A stretch of 64,000 nt of DNA from Enterococcus sp. DIV0660C (GCF_017316125.1 NZ_JAFLWA010000012.1:123250-187249), one strand, 5' to 3'; counted from the stretch's first letter, positions 33,973 to 46,900 are shown. A program made the numbers and translations. The notes: generated from the sequence alone by a model not told the origin.

Positions 33973-34572
33973 TTATTGTGTTGAGTCTGTTGTCATTTCA
34001 AGTTCAAGCTTTTTAATATTTGCTAATGGAAGACGATTTAATTCCGGTACTAATTCGTTTGAAACATCTGTGATGCCATCTGCGCCAATCACGACTCGGT
34101 TCGTCTCTTTACCTCCATCAAAAAAGATAAATGTTATTTGCTCCCTATTGATTCCATACTCTTTTTCTTCTTTGGCTACGTCATAGACGAGAGGATAAAA
34201 ATAAATTTGGCGATTCAATTCTTCCATTTTTTTTGAATCATTTAAAATAGTCAAGACTTGTTCATAGTTTTTGCCTTTTGGTACGCAAAACATGACTGAT
34301 ATCGCTTTGCTATCAGTGATTGTTTGCTTGGCATTACTGTAATCAAACCTTTTGACTTTATCAGAGGTAATCGTTGAATAGACCAAACTATCTACTTGAT
34401 CTGCCTTGATTTTCTCAGGTAAGAAAATCATTGATCCTGCTAACAACACTGCTAAAAAAAGTAGGCCACCAACACGCCAAAAATATTTGACTGGATTTTC
34501 CGCAAATGCATCAGCAAATTCTATCCAGCTTTCTTGTATTTTTTCTTTTATTTCTCCCCAGATAACAAACAC
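33973..34572 (-). CDS. Hypothetical single-span membrane protein
   Basis: I do not recognise this 199-residue protein. The start is GTG with GGAG about ten bases upstream. A cytoplasmic N-terminus of about 30 residues (KEKIQESWIEFADAFAENPVKYF) precedes one membrane segment (VGGLLFLAVLLAGSMIFL), and about 140 residues lie outside. The outer part, with AISVMFCVPKGKNYEQVLTIL and ITFIFFDGGKETNRVV, alternates strands and helices and could be thioredoxin-like, but it has no CxxC. It appears monocistronic, upstream of the trp leader. Confidence 0.65.
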   Translation of the reverse strand: MFVIWGEIKEKIQESWIEFADAFAENPVKYFWRVGGLLFLAVLLAGSMIFLPEKIKADQVDSLVYSTITSDKVKRFDYSNAKQTITDSKAISVMFCVPKGKNYEQVLTILNDSKKMEELNRQIYFYPLVYDVAKEEKEYGINREQITFIFFDGGKETNRVVIGADGITDVSNELVPELNRLPLANIKKLELEMTTDSTQ

Positions 34573-34763
34573 CTCGTTTCTTCTCCTTCGATGTTACTTA
34601 TTCATTTTCTTTATTATACCTATAAATAAGTATTTTGACGAAAAAATTCGTATCTTTACTCGAAACTTTTTCTATTTATACAAAATATAAGTTCTTTTTC
34701 ATAAGTCAATCACTAGAAGTTTTCAATGAAAAAGACGAAATCGTTACTAACGTTACACCGTCA

Positions 34764-34793
34764 TTGGTCTTTCTGATTGTTTTTCGTTATAAT
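34764..34793 (+). promoter_or_regulatory. rqcH promoter
   Basis: -10 TATAAT (34788-34793) with a possible -35 TTGGTC (34764-34769) at 18 bases, shortly ahead of the gene. Confidence 0.6.
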
Positions 34794-34826
34794 GAAACTA
34801 ATTATGAAAAGAAAAGAGGAAGAACT

Positions 34827-36530
34827 ATGTCCTTTGATGGTGTTTTTACCCACGCAATGGTTAGTGAGTTGCGTGATACCTTATTATCTGGTCGAATTTC
34901 TAAAATTCACCAACCTTATGAAAATGAAATCATTTTAGTTATTCGCTCTCGCGGAGCCAATCACCGCTTGCTATTATCTGCTCATCCTAGCTATGCACGA
35001 ATTCAGATTACGCAAATTGATTATCAGAATCCTGATACGCCTCCTAACTTTGTAATGATGTTAAGAAAACATCTTGACGGTGCTTTGTTGGAAACAATCG
35101 AACAGGTTGAAAATGACCGTGTCATTCATTTTCATTTTACAAAACGAGATGAACTAGGTGATCTACAAAATATTGTTTTGATTGTTGAGCTGATGGGTCG
35201 GCATAGCACAATTGTGTTAGTCAATCGTGAAACCGGGAAAATTCTAGATGCTATCAAACATATCGGAAGCTCTCAAAATACTTATCGTTCACTGATTCCC
35301 GGTGTCACTTATGTTGCACCCCCGAAACAAGAACAATTAAATCCATTTTCAGCAGAAAAAGAAAAAATCTTTCAACGTCTTTCTCAGTTAGAACTAACAC
35401 CAAAAATTTTACAGCAACATTTTCAAGGACTTGGTTTTGATACAGCGCAAGAATTAGCAAGTCGTTTAACTGAACAACCCAATAAAAAAATGGTTGTTTG
35501 GGAAAACTTTTTTCAGCAGTTAGATATTAAACTTTCTCCTACTCTTTATGAAGCAAAAAATAAAGAATTCTTTACACCTATTTCCTATCAATCAATCGAA
35601 ACAACTGCGGATCAAGTAACAAATTATTCAACCTTGAGTGCTTTGCTTGATGGCTTTTATCACGATAAGGCAGAAAAAGACCGCGCCAAACAGCAAGGTA
35701 GCGAATTGATCCGTAAAATGGAAAATGAACGTAAACGAAATCAAAATAAATTAAAAAAACGTGAACAAACATTAAAAGATTCCGAAAACGCGGAAGATTT
35801 TCGTCGTAATGGCGAACTACTGACCACTTTTATGACTCAAGTCCCACGTGGTGCAACAGAAGTCACCTTGCCGAATTACTACGAAGCAGATCAACCTTTG
35901 ACCATTAAGCTTGACCCTGCATTAACACCTAATCAAAACGCACAAAAGTATTTCCATCGTTATCAGAAACTAAAGAATGCTGTTAAACTAATTGGTCAAC
36001 AAATCCAAGAAGCAAAAGACGAAATTCAATATCTCGATTCCGTTTTAGCCCAACTTGAAATTGCAGGTCCCATGGATATTGAGGCAATCAAAGAAGAATT
36101 AACTGATCAAGGATACTTTAAAAAGAAATCTGCTAAAAAACAGAAGAAAAAGAAACCTTCTCAACCAGATGTCTATTTTGCTGAAGATGGTACTCAGATT
36201 CTCGTTGGAAAAAATAACTTGCAAAATGATTTATTAACAATGAAAACTGCTAAAAAAACCGATTATTGGCTCCACGCAAAAAATATTCCAGGCTCACATG
36301 TGATTATCAAAAGTAACGATCCTTCTGATGAAACGATTACACAAGCTGCAGAATTAGCTGCTTACTTTTCAAAATATCGTTATTCAGCACAAGTTCCTGT
36401 AGACTTGGTTCAAGTGAAACATATCCGTAAGCCAAATGGTTCTAAACCCGGATTCGTTATTTATGAAAATCAAAAAACGATTATCGTGACTCCTGTTGAA
36501 GAAGCAATAACAAAAATGAAAAAACAATAG
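34827..36530 (+). CDS. rqcH: RqcH / NFACT-family protein (EfbA-like fibronectin-binding protein)
   Basis: RqcH binds stalled 50S subunits and directs alanine tailing of incomplete proteins; enterococcal and streptococcal homologues were first named fibronectin-binding proteins (EfbA, PavA). The 567-residue protein has the NFACT-N domain (MSFDGVFTHAMVSELRD onward), a coiled coil near residues 280-330 and 370-440, a basic stretch KKKSAKKQKKKK, and the NFACT-R domain with DYWLHAKNIPGSHVII. Although the frame is open upstream, the ATG at 34827 with AGAGGAAG gives the conserved N-terminus. No secretion signal is present. Confidence 0.93.
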   Translation: MSFDGVFTHAMVSELRDTLLSGRISKIHQPYENEIILVIRSRGANHRLLLSAHPSYARIQITQIDYQNPDTPPNFVMMLRKHLDGALLETIEQVENDRVIHFHFTKRDELGDLQNIVLIVELMGRHSTIVLVNRETGKILDAIKHIGSSQNTYRSLIPGVTYVAPPKQEQLNPFSAEKEKIFQRLSQLELTPKILQQHFQGLGFDTAQELASRLTEQPNKKMVVWENFFQQLDIKLSPTLYEAKNKEFFTPISYQSIETTADQVTNYSTLSALLDGFYHDKAEKDRAKQQGSELIRKMENERKRNQNKLKKREQTLKDSENAEDFRRNGELLTTFMTQVPRGATEVTLPNYYEADQPLTIKLDPALTPNQNAQKYFHRYQKLKNAVKLIGQQIQEAKDEIQYLDSVLAQLEIAGPMDIEAIKEELTDQGYFKKKSAKKQKKKKPSQPDVYFAEDGTQILVGKNNLQNDLLTMKTAKKTDYWLHAKNIPGSHVIIKSNDPSDETITQAAELAAYFSKYRYSAQVPVDLVQVKHIRKPNGSKPGFVIYENQKTIIVTPVEEAITKMKKQ

Positions 36531-36532
36531 TA

Positions 36533-36566
36533 AAAAGCCGAGACGATGAATGGTCTCGGCTTTTTA
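36533..36566. terminator. Bidirectional terminator between rqcH and lysR
   Basis: AAAAAGCCGAGAC (36533-36545) pairs with GTCTCGGCTTTTT (36554-36566) perfectly over 13 bases. Confidence 0.92.
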
Positions 36567-36587
36567 TTGGCTAAAATATTAACTAAA

Positions 36588-37502
36588 TTATTTTTTGTGT
36601 GTTCCTTCATTCATCAACAAATTTGTTAATCTGTGAATAAAATGCTGTGCTTCTACACTTAGCGTACGTTTGCCAGAATGAATAACACAGAGTTGATTTG
36701 GTTGACTATCTGCTAATGGAATAAGCTTTATTTGGTCTTTGATGCCACCAATAACAATTCCTGATCCAGAAGCATAAGCATCTGTTTCTAATACCAAGTT
36801 CATCAGCGTGCCACGATCACTGGTATAAACAACGGATTCTTGTGCAGGAATCTCAATTAGATCTTCATAAAAATAGGGGAAATTATTACCATCTTGAGTA
36901 AAACGAACTTGAGGATATGCTAACAACTCTTTTTTATGGATTTCTGCTTGTTTTGCTAATGGGTGTCCTTGTCTCAAGAAAATATGCGTGGAAAATGTAT
37001 GAATCGTTCTGGCAACTAGCTCACCTTGCTGTAAATAACGCATGATCCCAGCTTGATTTTTTTCATTCATGTATAGTACGCCTACTTCACTGTGCTGTTC
37101 TCTTACTTCTTCAATCACTTTTGCAGTCGTCGTTTCCATGATTCTGAATTGTTTGATTTCTTGATTGAATTCTGTCATCATTTTTGCAATCAATGGTCCC
37201 AAAAAGTCATAATGCTGAGAAGCTACTGAAAACATTTCACGTGTTTCACTAGTTTGATAATAACTTTCAAGTGATTCTAATTGAAGTAAAATTTTTTCAG
37301 CACGTTGCAGGAAGTCTTGTCCTGCTTCAGTTAAGTATGCTCCTCGATTTGTGCGAGTAAACAAATTGATCCCTAATTCTGTCTCTAATTCTTTGATTCC
37401 TGTAGACAAGCTAGGTTGTGAAACAAATAACTTCTTAGCCGCTTCTCGAAAACTACCATTATTCGCAACAGCAATCACATACTTCATTTGTTGAATATTC
37501 AT
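36588..37502 (-). CDS. LysR-family transcriptional regulator
   Basis: A 304-residue LysR regulator with the N-terminal winged helix MNIQQMKYVIAVANNGSFREA...LFVSQPSLSTGIKELE and a two-lobed effector domain. Its ATG overlaps the stop of the carbonic anhydrase gene by four bases, so the two are cotranscribed and probably coupled. GAGGGG lies eight bases upstream. Controlling the upstream carbonic anhydrase is the simplest idea, but LysR proteins usually act on divergent targets, so the regulon is open. CysB/CpsY-type LysR is one resemblance, not proven. Confidence 0.85.
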   Translation of the reverse strand: MNIQQMKYVIAVANNGSFREAAKKLFVSQPSLSTGIKELETELGINLFTRTNRGAYLTEAGQDFLQRAEKILLQLESLESYYQTSETREMFSVASQHYDFLGPLIAKMMTEFNQEIKQFRIMETTTAKVIEEVREQHSEVGVLYMNEKNQAGIMRYLQQGELVARTIHTFSTHIFLRQGHPLAKQAEIHKKELLAYPQVRFTQDGNNFPYFYEDLIEIPAQESVVYTSDRGTLMNLVLETDAYASGSGIVIGGIKDQIKLIPLADSQPNQLCVIHSGKRTLSVEAQHFIHRLTNLLMNEGTHKK

Positions 37503-38203
37503 GTATTTGACCCCTCAAAATAGTCAATTTTACGATTATTAAGCGCTTGGAGCGGACGATTGTTAGGCTGTGCATACTGCCCTTCAAATGGCGTCAAGAA
37601 TTCTTGATTTAATTGGCCAACTTGATCCATAACAAACCACTGGATAGGTCCTGCAGTTGGTGGTGTAGTTAATGAACCAACATAATGATAGTGGCTCTTC
37701 TTTTCAGGGAAAAACACAACTGGATTCATCCAATGTTCATGTGCAGCTAAATCCCAGCGTTCTTCATGATTGCGATCATAAAACCAACCATCCTCGCTTC
37801 GCAACTCATACATGACTCCAACAACCAAGTTTTCTTGACGATGATTCGTGTGGACAAAATGAAATTCAATGTCTTCATGTTTCCCATTTATAATGTGCTC
37901 AGAAGGCAGATGGAAATGGATATCTGTCAAATAAAATTTTTCACCTTGATATTCGACATAACTGATTTGGTCAAATGGTACTAAGTGGATCGTGTTTTTA
38001 AATTCTTTATCTGTGAATTTTTGACATTGATAGTGAAAAGAAATCGTTTCTTTCACATCACTTACTTCTTGACAAGTAACAAGCGGGATGGGTGATTGCA
38101 AGGAAAACTCTGCTCCTTTTGCAAACCAATCACATAAACTTGCCCAATTCTCTGGTCCTCGCTCGCCCGAGTAGCCCCATTCAACATCCATATTTTTTTT
38201 CAA
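37499..38203 (-). CDS. Alpha-class carbonic anhydrase, apparently cytoplasmic
   Basis: It interconverts CO2 and bicarbonate. The 234-residue protein shows the alpha-class zinc site: His96 and His98 in IHFHLPSEH and His115 in EFHFVH, plus SLTTPPTAGPIQWFVM corresponding to the conserved SLTTPP substrate region. The start is TTG with AGGAGG nine bases upstream. Most bacterial alpha-carbonic anhydrases have signal peptides; this one starts MKKNMDVEWGYSGERGPENW with no hydrophobic segment, so it probably stays in the cell. It overlaps the lysR gene downstream. Confidence 0.9.
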   Translation of the reverse strand: MKKNMDVEWGYSGERGPENWASLCDWFAKGAEFSLQSPIPLVTCQEVSDVKETISFHYQCQKFTDKEFKNTIHLVPFDQISYVEYQGEKFYLTDIHFHLPSEHIINGKHEDIEFHFVHTNHRQENLVVGVMYELRSEDGWFYDRNHEERWDLAAHEHWMNPVVFFPEKKSHYHYVGSLTTPPTAGPIQWFVMDQVGQLNQEFLTPFEGQYAQPNNRPLQALNNRKIDYFEGSNT

Positions 38204-38235
38204 CGCTTACGTCCTCCTGAGTCTTTTCATAAAAG

Positions 38236-38883
38236 TTAGTTCGTTCGTTTTTTTCTTTGTAAAGCGGCGGAAATATCTGCTAAAAACTCTTCTTTTCCAA
38301 AAAATTCTTGGTTCAACAATTCTGGAAAGATAAAATCAAAGAAATAGTTTACGCTTGGTCGATGATCGAATTCTTTAATGGTTAAAATCGATTCAATAAA
38401 CATTTCGCGATAAACTTTTTCAGGATTATTCTTGCTGATTTCATCAAATGATTCATAAAGCAAATCCACTTTGTCCGCGATTGCGAGCAACTCTCCTTCA
38501 ATCGTGTCATCTTTTCCTTCAAATAATCGACGACGATAAATTTCTTGAAATTCTGTTGGGATCTCTTGATTGATAAATTCATCAGTCATTTTTTCTTCAA
38601 CTGTGTGTAACATCCCACGTAGTTCTTTATTTGCATACTTTACAGGTGTTTTGATGTCACCAATAAAGCGTTCTGTATAATCGTGATTCAATGATTTTTC
38701 ATATAACAGTTTCCAATCAATCGCCTGCCCATTGGCTTCTTCGATATCACCTAAAACTTGTGCGATTGATGCTACTCGAAACGAATGTGCAGCTACCGTG
38801 TGTTCAGTGTGCTTGAAGAAGCCAGGCGCACGAATAATTTTTTCTAAATTGTTTAATCCTAAAAGATATTCATTTAAGCCCAT
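38236..38883 (-). CDS. HD-domain 5'-nucleotidase, YfbR-like
   Basis: A 215-residue HD-superfamily phosphohydrolase. His33, the pair His67-Asp68 in LNHDYTE, and the late Asp in IADKVD align with the metal ligands of E. coli YfbR, a deoxyribonucleoside 5'-monophosphatase. The start is the ATG at 38883 with GGAGAG eight bases upstream; the open frame continues 12 codons further. It lies 32 bases before the carbonic anhydrase gene and may share its transcript. The exact nucleotide substrate is not known. Confidence 0.82.
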   Translation of the reverse strand: MGLNEYLLGLNNLEKIIRAPGFFKHTEHTVAAHSFRVASIAQVLGDIEEANGQAIDWKLLYEKSLNHDYTERFIGDIKTPVKYANKELRGMLHTVEEKMTDEFINQEIPTEFQEIYRRRLFEGKDDTIEGELLAIADKVDLLYESFDEISKNNPEKVYREMFIESILTIKEFDHRPSVNYFFDFIFPELLNQEFFGKEEFLADISAALQRKKRTN

Positions 38884-39138
38884 GTTGCCATCTCTCCTCC
38901 ATACTTTTCCAACAATCATAGCATTTACTCTTTATATCATGCAATTACAAAGAACTAAAACTACCAGTTTTTAACTTTTATTTATCACAAGTTTTACAAA
39001 ATGTATTTGTACCATTATTTTAGAATAAGAGATACCGATTAAAGAATTTGTTTCAATTTTTATTGATTTGTTTCGTTTTGATTTGAGTTGTTTTCACTTT
39101 TCGGAATAAATATATTCCTCTCTTTGGATAACACCTTT

Positions 39139-40065
39139 TTACTGTTTATCATGTGCAGCGATTTTAATTAGTTGATCAAGATTAGGTGTTTTCGTACCCG
39201 TTTCTTTTTTGAACGCTTCAAAGGAACAAATAATCAACTCGATTTCTGCATAACTACCTTGAGCAGATGCCATCAATGGTGTGGCAAACATTCGTTTCAA
39301 ACCAATCTTTGTCAGAAATTTATTTCCCAATAAATTTTTCTGAATCTTTGGTACTATTGGATACCCATTTTCTTCTAAGACAGTAAATGCTTCTTTAAAA
39401 GCTAAAGCTGTTATAGAAAATATATGATTCATTTCTTGTTTATTTTTCATTTTTTGTCGATAAATAAGATCTAAGCTATTCAGCACCATAATCAATGCCG
39501 CATGACTTTTTAGCCAATCAAATAAGGTAGGATCTGATTGCCATTGATAATTCGTTTGAGCAAAAATTTGCTTTAAAAGTTGGGGCATTAGGGAATCATC
39601 GGGATCAAGGTAGACTTTCATTTTGCCTCCATTGAAACGTAAAATCGTAATTAAGTTCCCTTCCCTTGTTCCACCAGTATTTTGAAAACCAAAAAAGACT
39701 TGTTTAGCTGGATCTTTTTGAACGATTTTTTCTTTTAAAATTTCTGGATTCATTTGATTACCAACAAAAATCACTCTTTGACTGTGATTCGCAGCAATTG
39801 GTTCAATCACAGAATCAAAATCATTGTATTTCATTGTGACAAAAATCAAATCATACTTATCTGTTGGCTCTAGTCTTGAGATTATTTTGATTGTATCTAC
39901 TGTTCTTTTCTTCTGAATAACGTGTTTTAACTCAAGTCCATTTGTTTCTAGCTGTTCCTTCGTCTTTCCTCTAGCAAGGATCGTTACTTCATTCTCTTTA
40001 TTTTTAGTAAGAATATGTGCAAGATAACTTCCTTGAATACCTGCACCATAAATTAATAGCTTCAT
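39139..40065 (-). CDS. Ketopantoate reductase-like oxidoreductase (PanE/ApbA family)
   Basis: A 308-residue NAD(P)-binding oxidoreductase. The Rossmann loop is IYGAGIQGSYLA at residues 5-16; LIFVTMKYNDFD and VFFGFQNTGGTREG follow the family pattern. The C-terminal domain is diverged from true PanE, and no pantothenate gene is nearby, so 2-dehydropantoate reduction is not assured. GGAGA precedes the ATG. It is divergent from a TetR regulator, which probably controls it; that arrangement suggests an inducible detoxification or keto-acid reduction role. Confidence 0.75.
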   Translation of the reverse strand: MKLLIYGAGIQGSYLAHILTKNKENEVTILARGKTKEQLETNGLELKHVIQKKRTVDTIKIISRLEPTDKYDLIFVTMKYNDFDSVIEPIAANHSQRVIFVGNQMNPEILKEKIVQKDPAKQVFFGFQNTGGTREGNLITILRFNGGKMKVYLDPDDSLMPQLLKQIFAQTNYQWQSDPTLFDWLKSHAALIMVLNSLDLIYRQKMKNKQEMNHIFSITALAFKEAFTVLEENGYPIVPKIQKNLLGNKFLTKIGLKRMFATPLMASAQGSYAEIELIICSFEAFKKETGTKTPNLDQLIKIAAHDKQ

Positions 40066-40202
40066 TTTTTCTCCTTTATGAACACCTGTTTATAAATCAA
40101 CGAACATCCAGTATAATAAACAGACTGGCATCAGCAATCAATCATCAAAAATGATAATCTGTTGATTAACAAACACATCACTTAAAACGACAGGAGAATC
40201 AC
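40066..40202. promoter_or_regulatory. Divergent promoter region, reductase/tetR
   Basis: On the minus strand TTGCTG and TATACT are 16 bases apart and could drive the reductase. A plus-strand TATAAT lies at 40112-40117. CTGTTTAT and ATAAACAG form an inverted repeat around this region (about 40086-40123), and ATCATCAAAAATGAT is a further palindrome; either could be the TetR operator. Confidence 0.45.
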
Positions 40203-40727
40203 ATGGATCGACGAGTACGTAAAACACAAACAGCTATTCAAACAGCCTTTTTTCAATTGCTAAAGAAGCAAGGCATCGAACGAGTAAAAGTTAGCGAGAT
40301 TTGCGAATTAGCTGACATCAATCGCGGAACATTCTACTTAAATTACTTAGATAAATATGATCTTTTAGAAAAAATGATCCAACAATCCATTCAAGAATTA
40401 ATTACCTATTGCCAAACAGAAACAACAGAAACAGACGATCTGCTAATAAAAACTTTTCAATTCATTGTAGAGAACCAGGAAACGTATCGAATGTTGATTG
40501 CTTCTGATAAACAGGGTCTATTTACTGATTACCTAAAAAAACATATCGTGACTTTTACAGCCATAAACGGTCAGCCACAAACAACGGAAGCAATTTTTAT
40601 TGCGAATGGAATCGTAGGTGTCTTGAATCATTATTTGTCTTCTCATGAAGCTTCGATTGAATCATTGTATGAAATCAAACCAATTATTGAACGATTTCAG
40701 CTACCGACAGACGGAGCAAAACTCTAA
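40203..40727 (+). CDS. TetR-family regulator
   Basis: A 174-residue TetR-type repressor. Residues 1-50 form the DNA-binding domain: RVRKTQTAIQTAFFQLLKKQG, then VSEICELADINRGTFYLNYLDKYDLLEKM, the classical helix-turn-helix and Tyr-containing helix 4. The C-terminal domain resembles the TetR_C_7-like group common in lactic acid bacteria. AGGAG is six bases ahead of the ATG. It is divergent from the PanE-like reductase and ends at a strong terminator facing the pyr operon. Confidence 0.85.
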   Translation: MDRRVRKTQTAIQTAFFQLLKKQGIERVKVSEICELADINRGTFYLNYLDKYDLLEKMIQQSIQELITYCQTETTETDDLLIKTFQFIVENQETYRMLIASDKQGLFTDYLKKHIVTFTAINGQPQTTEAIFIANGIVGVLNHYLSSHEASIESLYEIKPIIERFQLPTDGAKL

Positions 40728-40730
40728 TAT

Positions 40731-40772
40731 AAAAGACGACAACACTATGAAAATAGTTGTTATCGTCTTTTT
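40731..40772. terminator. Bidirectional terminator between tetR and pyrE
   Basis: AAAAGACGA and TCGTCTTTTT close a long hairpin with inner AAC/GTT and TAT/ATA pairs. It ends both the tetR gene and the pyr operon. Confidence 0.9.
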
Positions 40773-40773
40773 A

Positions 40774-41402
40774 TTAAGCATTCCAGTTTTCTGGATCTTT
40801 TTTCCAACTTTTTAGCAAATCCAATTCTTCTTCATTGATGTAATTTGCTTCACGTGCTGTTTCAATTAATGTTGAATAATTAGTTAATGTGATCAAAGGT
40901 ATCTTTGCTTGGGAAAAATTCGTTAATCCTTTGGATAATTCATAAGTAAAAATTGCTGCTACACCTAGCACATTGGCACCTTCACGTGTTGCTGCTTCAC
41001 AAGCTTCTAACACGCTGCCACCGGTTGAAATCAAATCTTCAATGACAACCATTTTTTGACCTTCGAAAATTCGACCTTCGATTTGATTTCCTTTGCCATG
41101 ATCTTTTGCTTTGCTGCGAATGTAAACCATTGGTAAATCAAGGATATCTGCAACCCAAGCAGCGTGCGGGATACCTGCTGTTGCTGTTCCAGCAATTACT
41201 TCGACTTCTGGAAATTCTGCTTTGATTTTTTTGGCTAAACCATTTGCAATTTCCTGGCGAACCTTAGGATAACTCATCGTGATACGATTATCACAATAAA
41301 TTGGGCTTTTCAATCCACTTGCCCAAGTAAATGGTTGTGTTGGGTTCAAGAATACTGCTTCAATTTCTAGTAAGTCTTTTGCAATCAATGTTTCAACAGT
41401 CA

Positions 41403-41403
<1 letters not shown>
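40774..41403 (-). CDS. pyrE: Orotate phosphoribosyltransferase
   Basis: It attaches orotate to PRPP, giving OMP. The 209-residue protein has the PRPP loop [17 protein letters not shown], the substrate region [15 protein letters not shown] and the mobile loop [17 protein letters not shown]. The correct start is the ATG at 41403, which shares one base with the pyrF stop (TAATG); the frame continues upstream inside pyrF but that extension is not protein-like. It is the last gene of the operon. Confidence 0.95.
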
Positions 41404-43815
<2,412 letters not shown>

Positions 43816-43990
43816 ATCCACACTCCTATACTTATCGACTCTGTTAAAACTTATTGCTGAACTTTTTTGTACTCAACCTTTTTCACAAAACAGCTCCTCA
43901 GAGCAACGCACAACTAGTCAGAAACGATCAAAATGATTCTATTCGTTGTCAATTACTTCTTCGGAGCTAAGTGAATGAGGCGAACCGTTT

Positions 43991-46900
43991 TTAAATTGCT
44001 TTTGTTGAGAACGCCCGTGACTCCATCACTCGGACGATTGCGTCTGCTGTATCAAGTGACGTAAAGAGTGGTACGCCGTGTTCGACTGATTCGCGTCGAA
44101 TAATAAAGCCATCTTTTGACGCATTCCCGCGGTCTTTATCAATCGTGTTCACAACTACTTGTGCTTTTCCTGTCCGAATGATATCGACTACATTTTCTTC
44201 TGTTGTTGTTTCTGAAATTTTTGCTACTGTCGTAACGATTAACCCGTTGTTCCGGAAAAATTCTGCTGTGTGTTTCGTACCTAATAAGCTGTAACCAATC
44301 TCTGCAAAGCGTTTAGCTAAGCCTAATGCTTCTTCTTTTGTTTCGTCTGCAATCGTAAAGAGAACTGCACCATAGTCTGGCAGATTTAAACCAGCTGCTC
44401 GGAAAGCTTTATACAAAGCTTTATCTAAGTTTCGATCAGATCCCATGACCTCACCAGTTGATTTCATTTCTGGTCCTAAGTATGTGTCGACCTTTTGTAA
44501 CTTCGTAAATGAGAAGACAGGTGCTTTGACATGGACATCTTCGGTTTCTGGATAAAGGCCTGTTTCATAACCTAATTCCCGCAAACTTTGACCCAAAATA
44601 GCTTTGGTTGCTACTTGTGCCATTGGAATCCCAGTTACTTTACTTAAAAATGGTACGGTACGGCTTGCACGGGGATTGACTTCGATCACATAAACTTTTT
44701 CTTCATGGATAACAAATTGGATATTCATCATCCCGATACAGTTTAGTCCTAACGCTAATCGTTTCGTGTAATCTTCAATTGTTGCTTTGATTTCTTCTGA
44801 TAAGGTTTGTGGTGGGTACACTGCCATTGAGTCACCTGAATGGACCCCAGCACGCTCAATATGTTCCATAATTCCGGGAATCAGGACAGTTTCTCCATCA
44901 CAGATTGCATCAACTTCGCATTCACCGCCTATTAAGTAACGATCAATCAAAACAGGATGCTCAGGTGAGGCTTTCACAGCATGTTCCATATAATCCTCTA
45001 AGTCACGCTGATTTTCTACAATCTCCATCGCCCGTCCGCCGAGCACATAACTCGGACGAACTAAAACAGGATAACCAATCATCGTTGCGATTTTTACAGC
45101 TTCTTCCTTGCTTGTCGCTGTGTCTCCTAGTGGTTGCGGAATCTTTAGTTCTTGTAACGCTTGTTCAAATAAATCACGATTTTCTGCTCGATCCAAATCT
45201 TCAATCGTCGTTCCTAAAATTTTCACACCAGCCTTTGCTAGTGGCTCACCTAAATTGATTGCCGTTTGTCCACCAAACTGAACGATAACGCCAATTGGTT
45301 GCTCTAACTCAATTACATTCATCACATCTTCAAAAGTCAGTGGTTCAAAATATAGCTTGTCTGAAACGGAGAAATCTGTGGAAACTGTTTCTGGATTGCT
45401 ATTCATAATAATGGCTTCATATCCTGCTTGTTGGATTGCTTTTACTGAATGAACCGTTGCATAGTCAAACTCCACCCCTTGACCAATCCGAATGGGACCA
45501 GATCCAAGTACTAAAACAGAAGGTTTGCCTGAGCGGCTACTTTCATTTTCAAATTCGTACGAGCTATAAAAATAAGGCGTGTTCGATTCAAATTCAGCTG
45601 CACAAGTGTCTACCATTTTGTAGACGGGCAACAATTGGTTTTCTTTTCGAAGTTCACGAATTTTTTCGGGTGTTGTCTGCCATAACTGTGCAATTTTTTT
45701 GTCTGTAAAACCGTTTTTCTTTGCTAATTTCAACAGTCTTAAATTAGAAGGTTCTTCTTGTAATTGGGCTTCAATTTCAATGATATGAAGTAGTTTATCT
45801 AAGAAAAAGAGATCAATCTTTGTTAACTCAGCGATTTCTTCGATTGGGTAACCCCGGCGTAAAGCCTCAGCAACATAAAACAGACGATCATCTTGTGCTC
45901 GAACCATTTTTTCAATTAGCTGATCTTCATTCACGTCTACCAGTTCTGGAAGCTCAAGGTGATGTGTTCCGATTTCAAGAGAACGAACGGCTTTGAGCAG
46001 TGACTCTTCGATGTTACGACCAATTGCCATGACTTCACCTGTTGCTTTCATTTGTGTTCCCAATACGCGTTCTCCATTTTCAAATTTATCAAATGGCCAA
46101 CGTGGGATTTTTGCAACCACATAGTCTAAAGCTGGTTCGAATTCTGCATAAGTTGTTCCAGTTACTGGATTTTTCATTTCATCTAAAGTCAAACCCAATG
46201 CAATTTTTGCCGCTAATTTTGCAATAGGATAACCCGTTGCTTTACTTGCTAGTGCAGAAGATCGTGAAACGCGTGGATTGACTTCGATCACATAATAATT
46301 GAAGCTATGTGGATCAAGAGCAAGTTGGACGTTACAACCACCTTCAATTTTCAATGCGCGAATAATCGAAAGTGAAGCATCGCGCAATATTTGATATTCA
46401 TGATCAGATAATGTTTGGCTTGGTGCGAAAACAATGGAATCGCCTGTGTGGATACCCACTGGATCAAAATTTTCCATGTTGCAAACAACAATTGCATTAT
46501 CAGCTGAATCACGCATGACCTCGTATTCGATTTCTTTGTACCCAGCAATACTGCGTTCGATCAAGCATTGCGTAACTGGTGATAAACTTAAGCCATTTTC
46601 TGCAGTCATTCGCAATTCTTCTTCATTTTCACACATTCCACCACCTGTACCTCCAAGGGTAAACGCAGGTCGGACAATGATTGGATAGCCAATTTTATTT
46701 GCAAAAGCAACGGCATCCTCAACCGTTGTCACGATTTCTGATTCGGGAATCGGCTGCTTTAAGTCTTCCATTAATTTTTTGAACAAATCTCGGTCTTCTG
46801 CTTGGTCGATTGCTGAAAGCTTCGTACCCAGAAGTTCAATATGAAGTTCCTCTAAAATTCCTGATTCAGCTAATTCCATCGCCATGTTCAAACCTGTTTG

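Noticed and set aside
43930..43990. Possible second PyrR site near GCTCTGAGGAGC (about 43890-43905, read on the minus strand)
   Set aside because: The bases before GAGG do not fit UCCNGN of the PyrR consensus, and no terminator follows.
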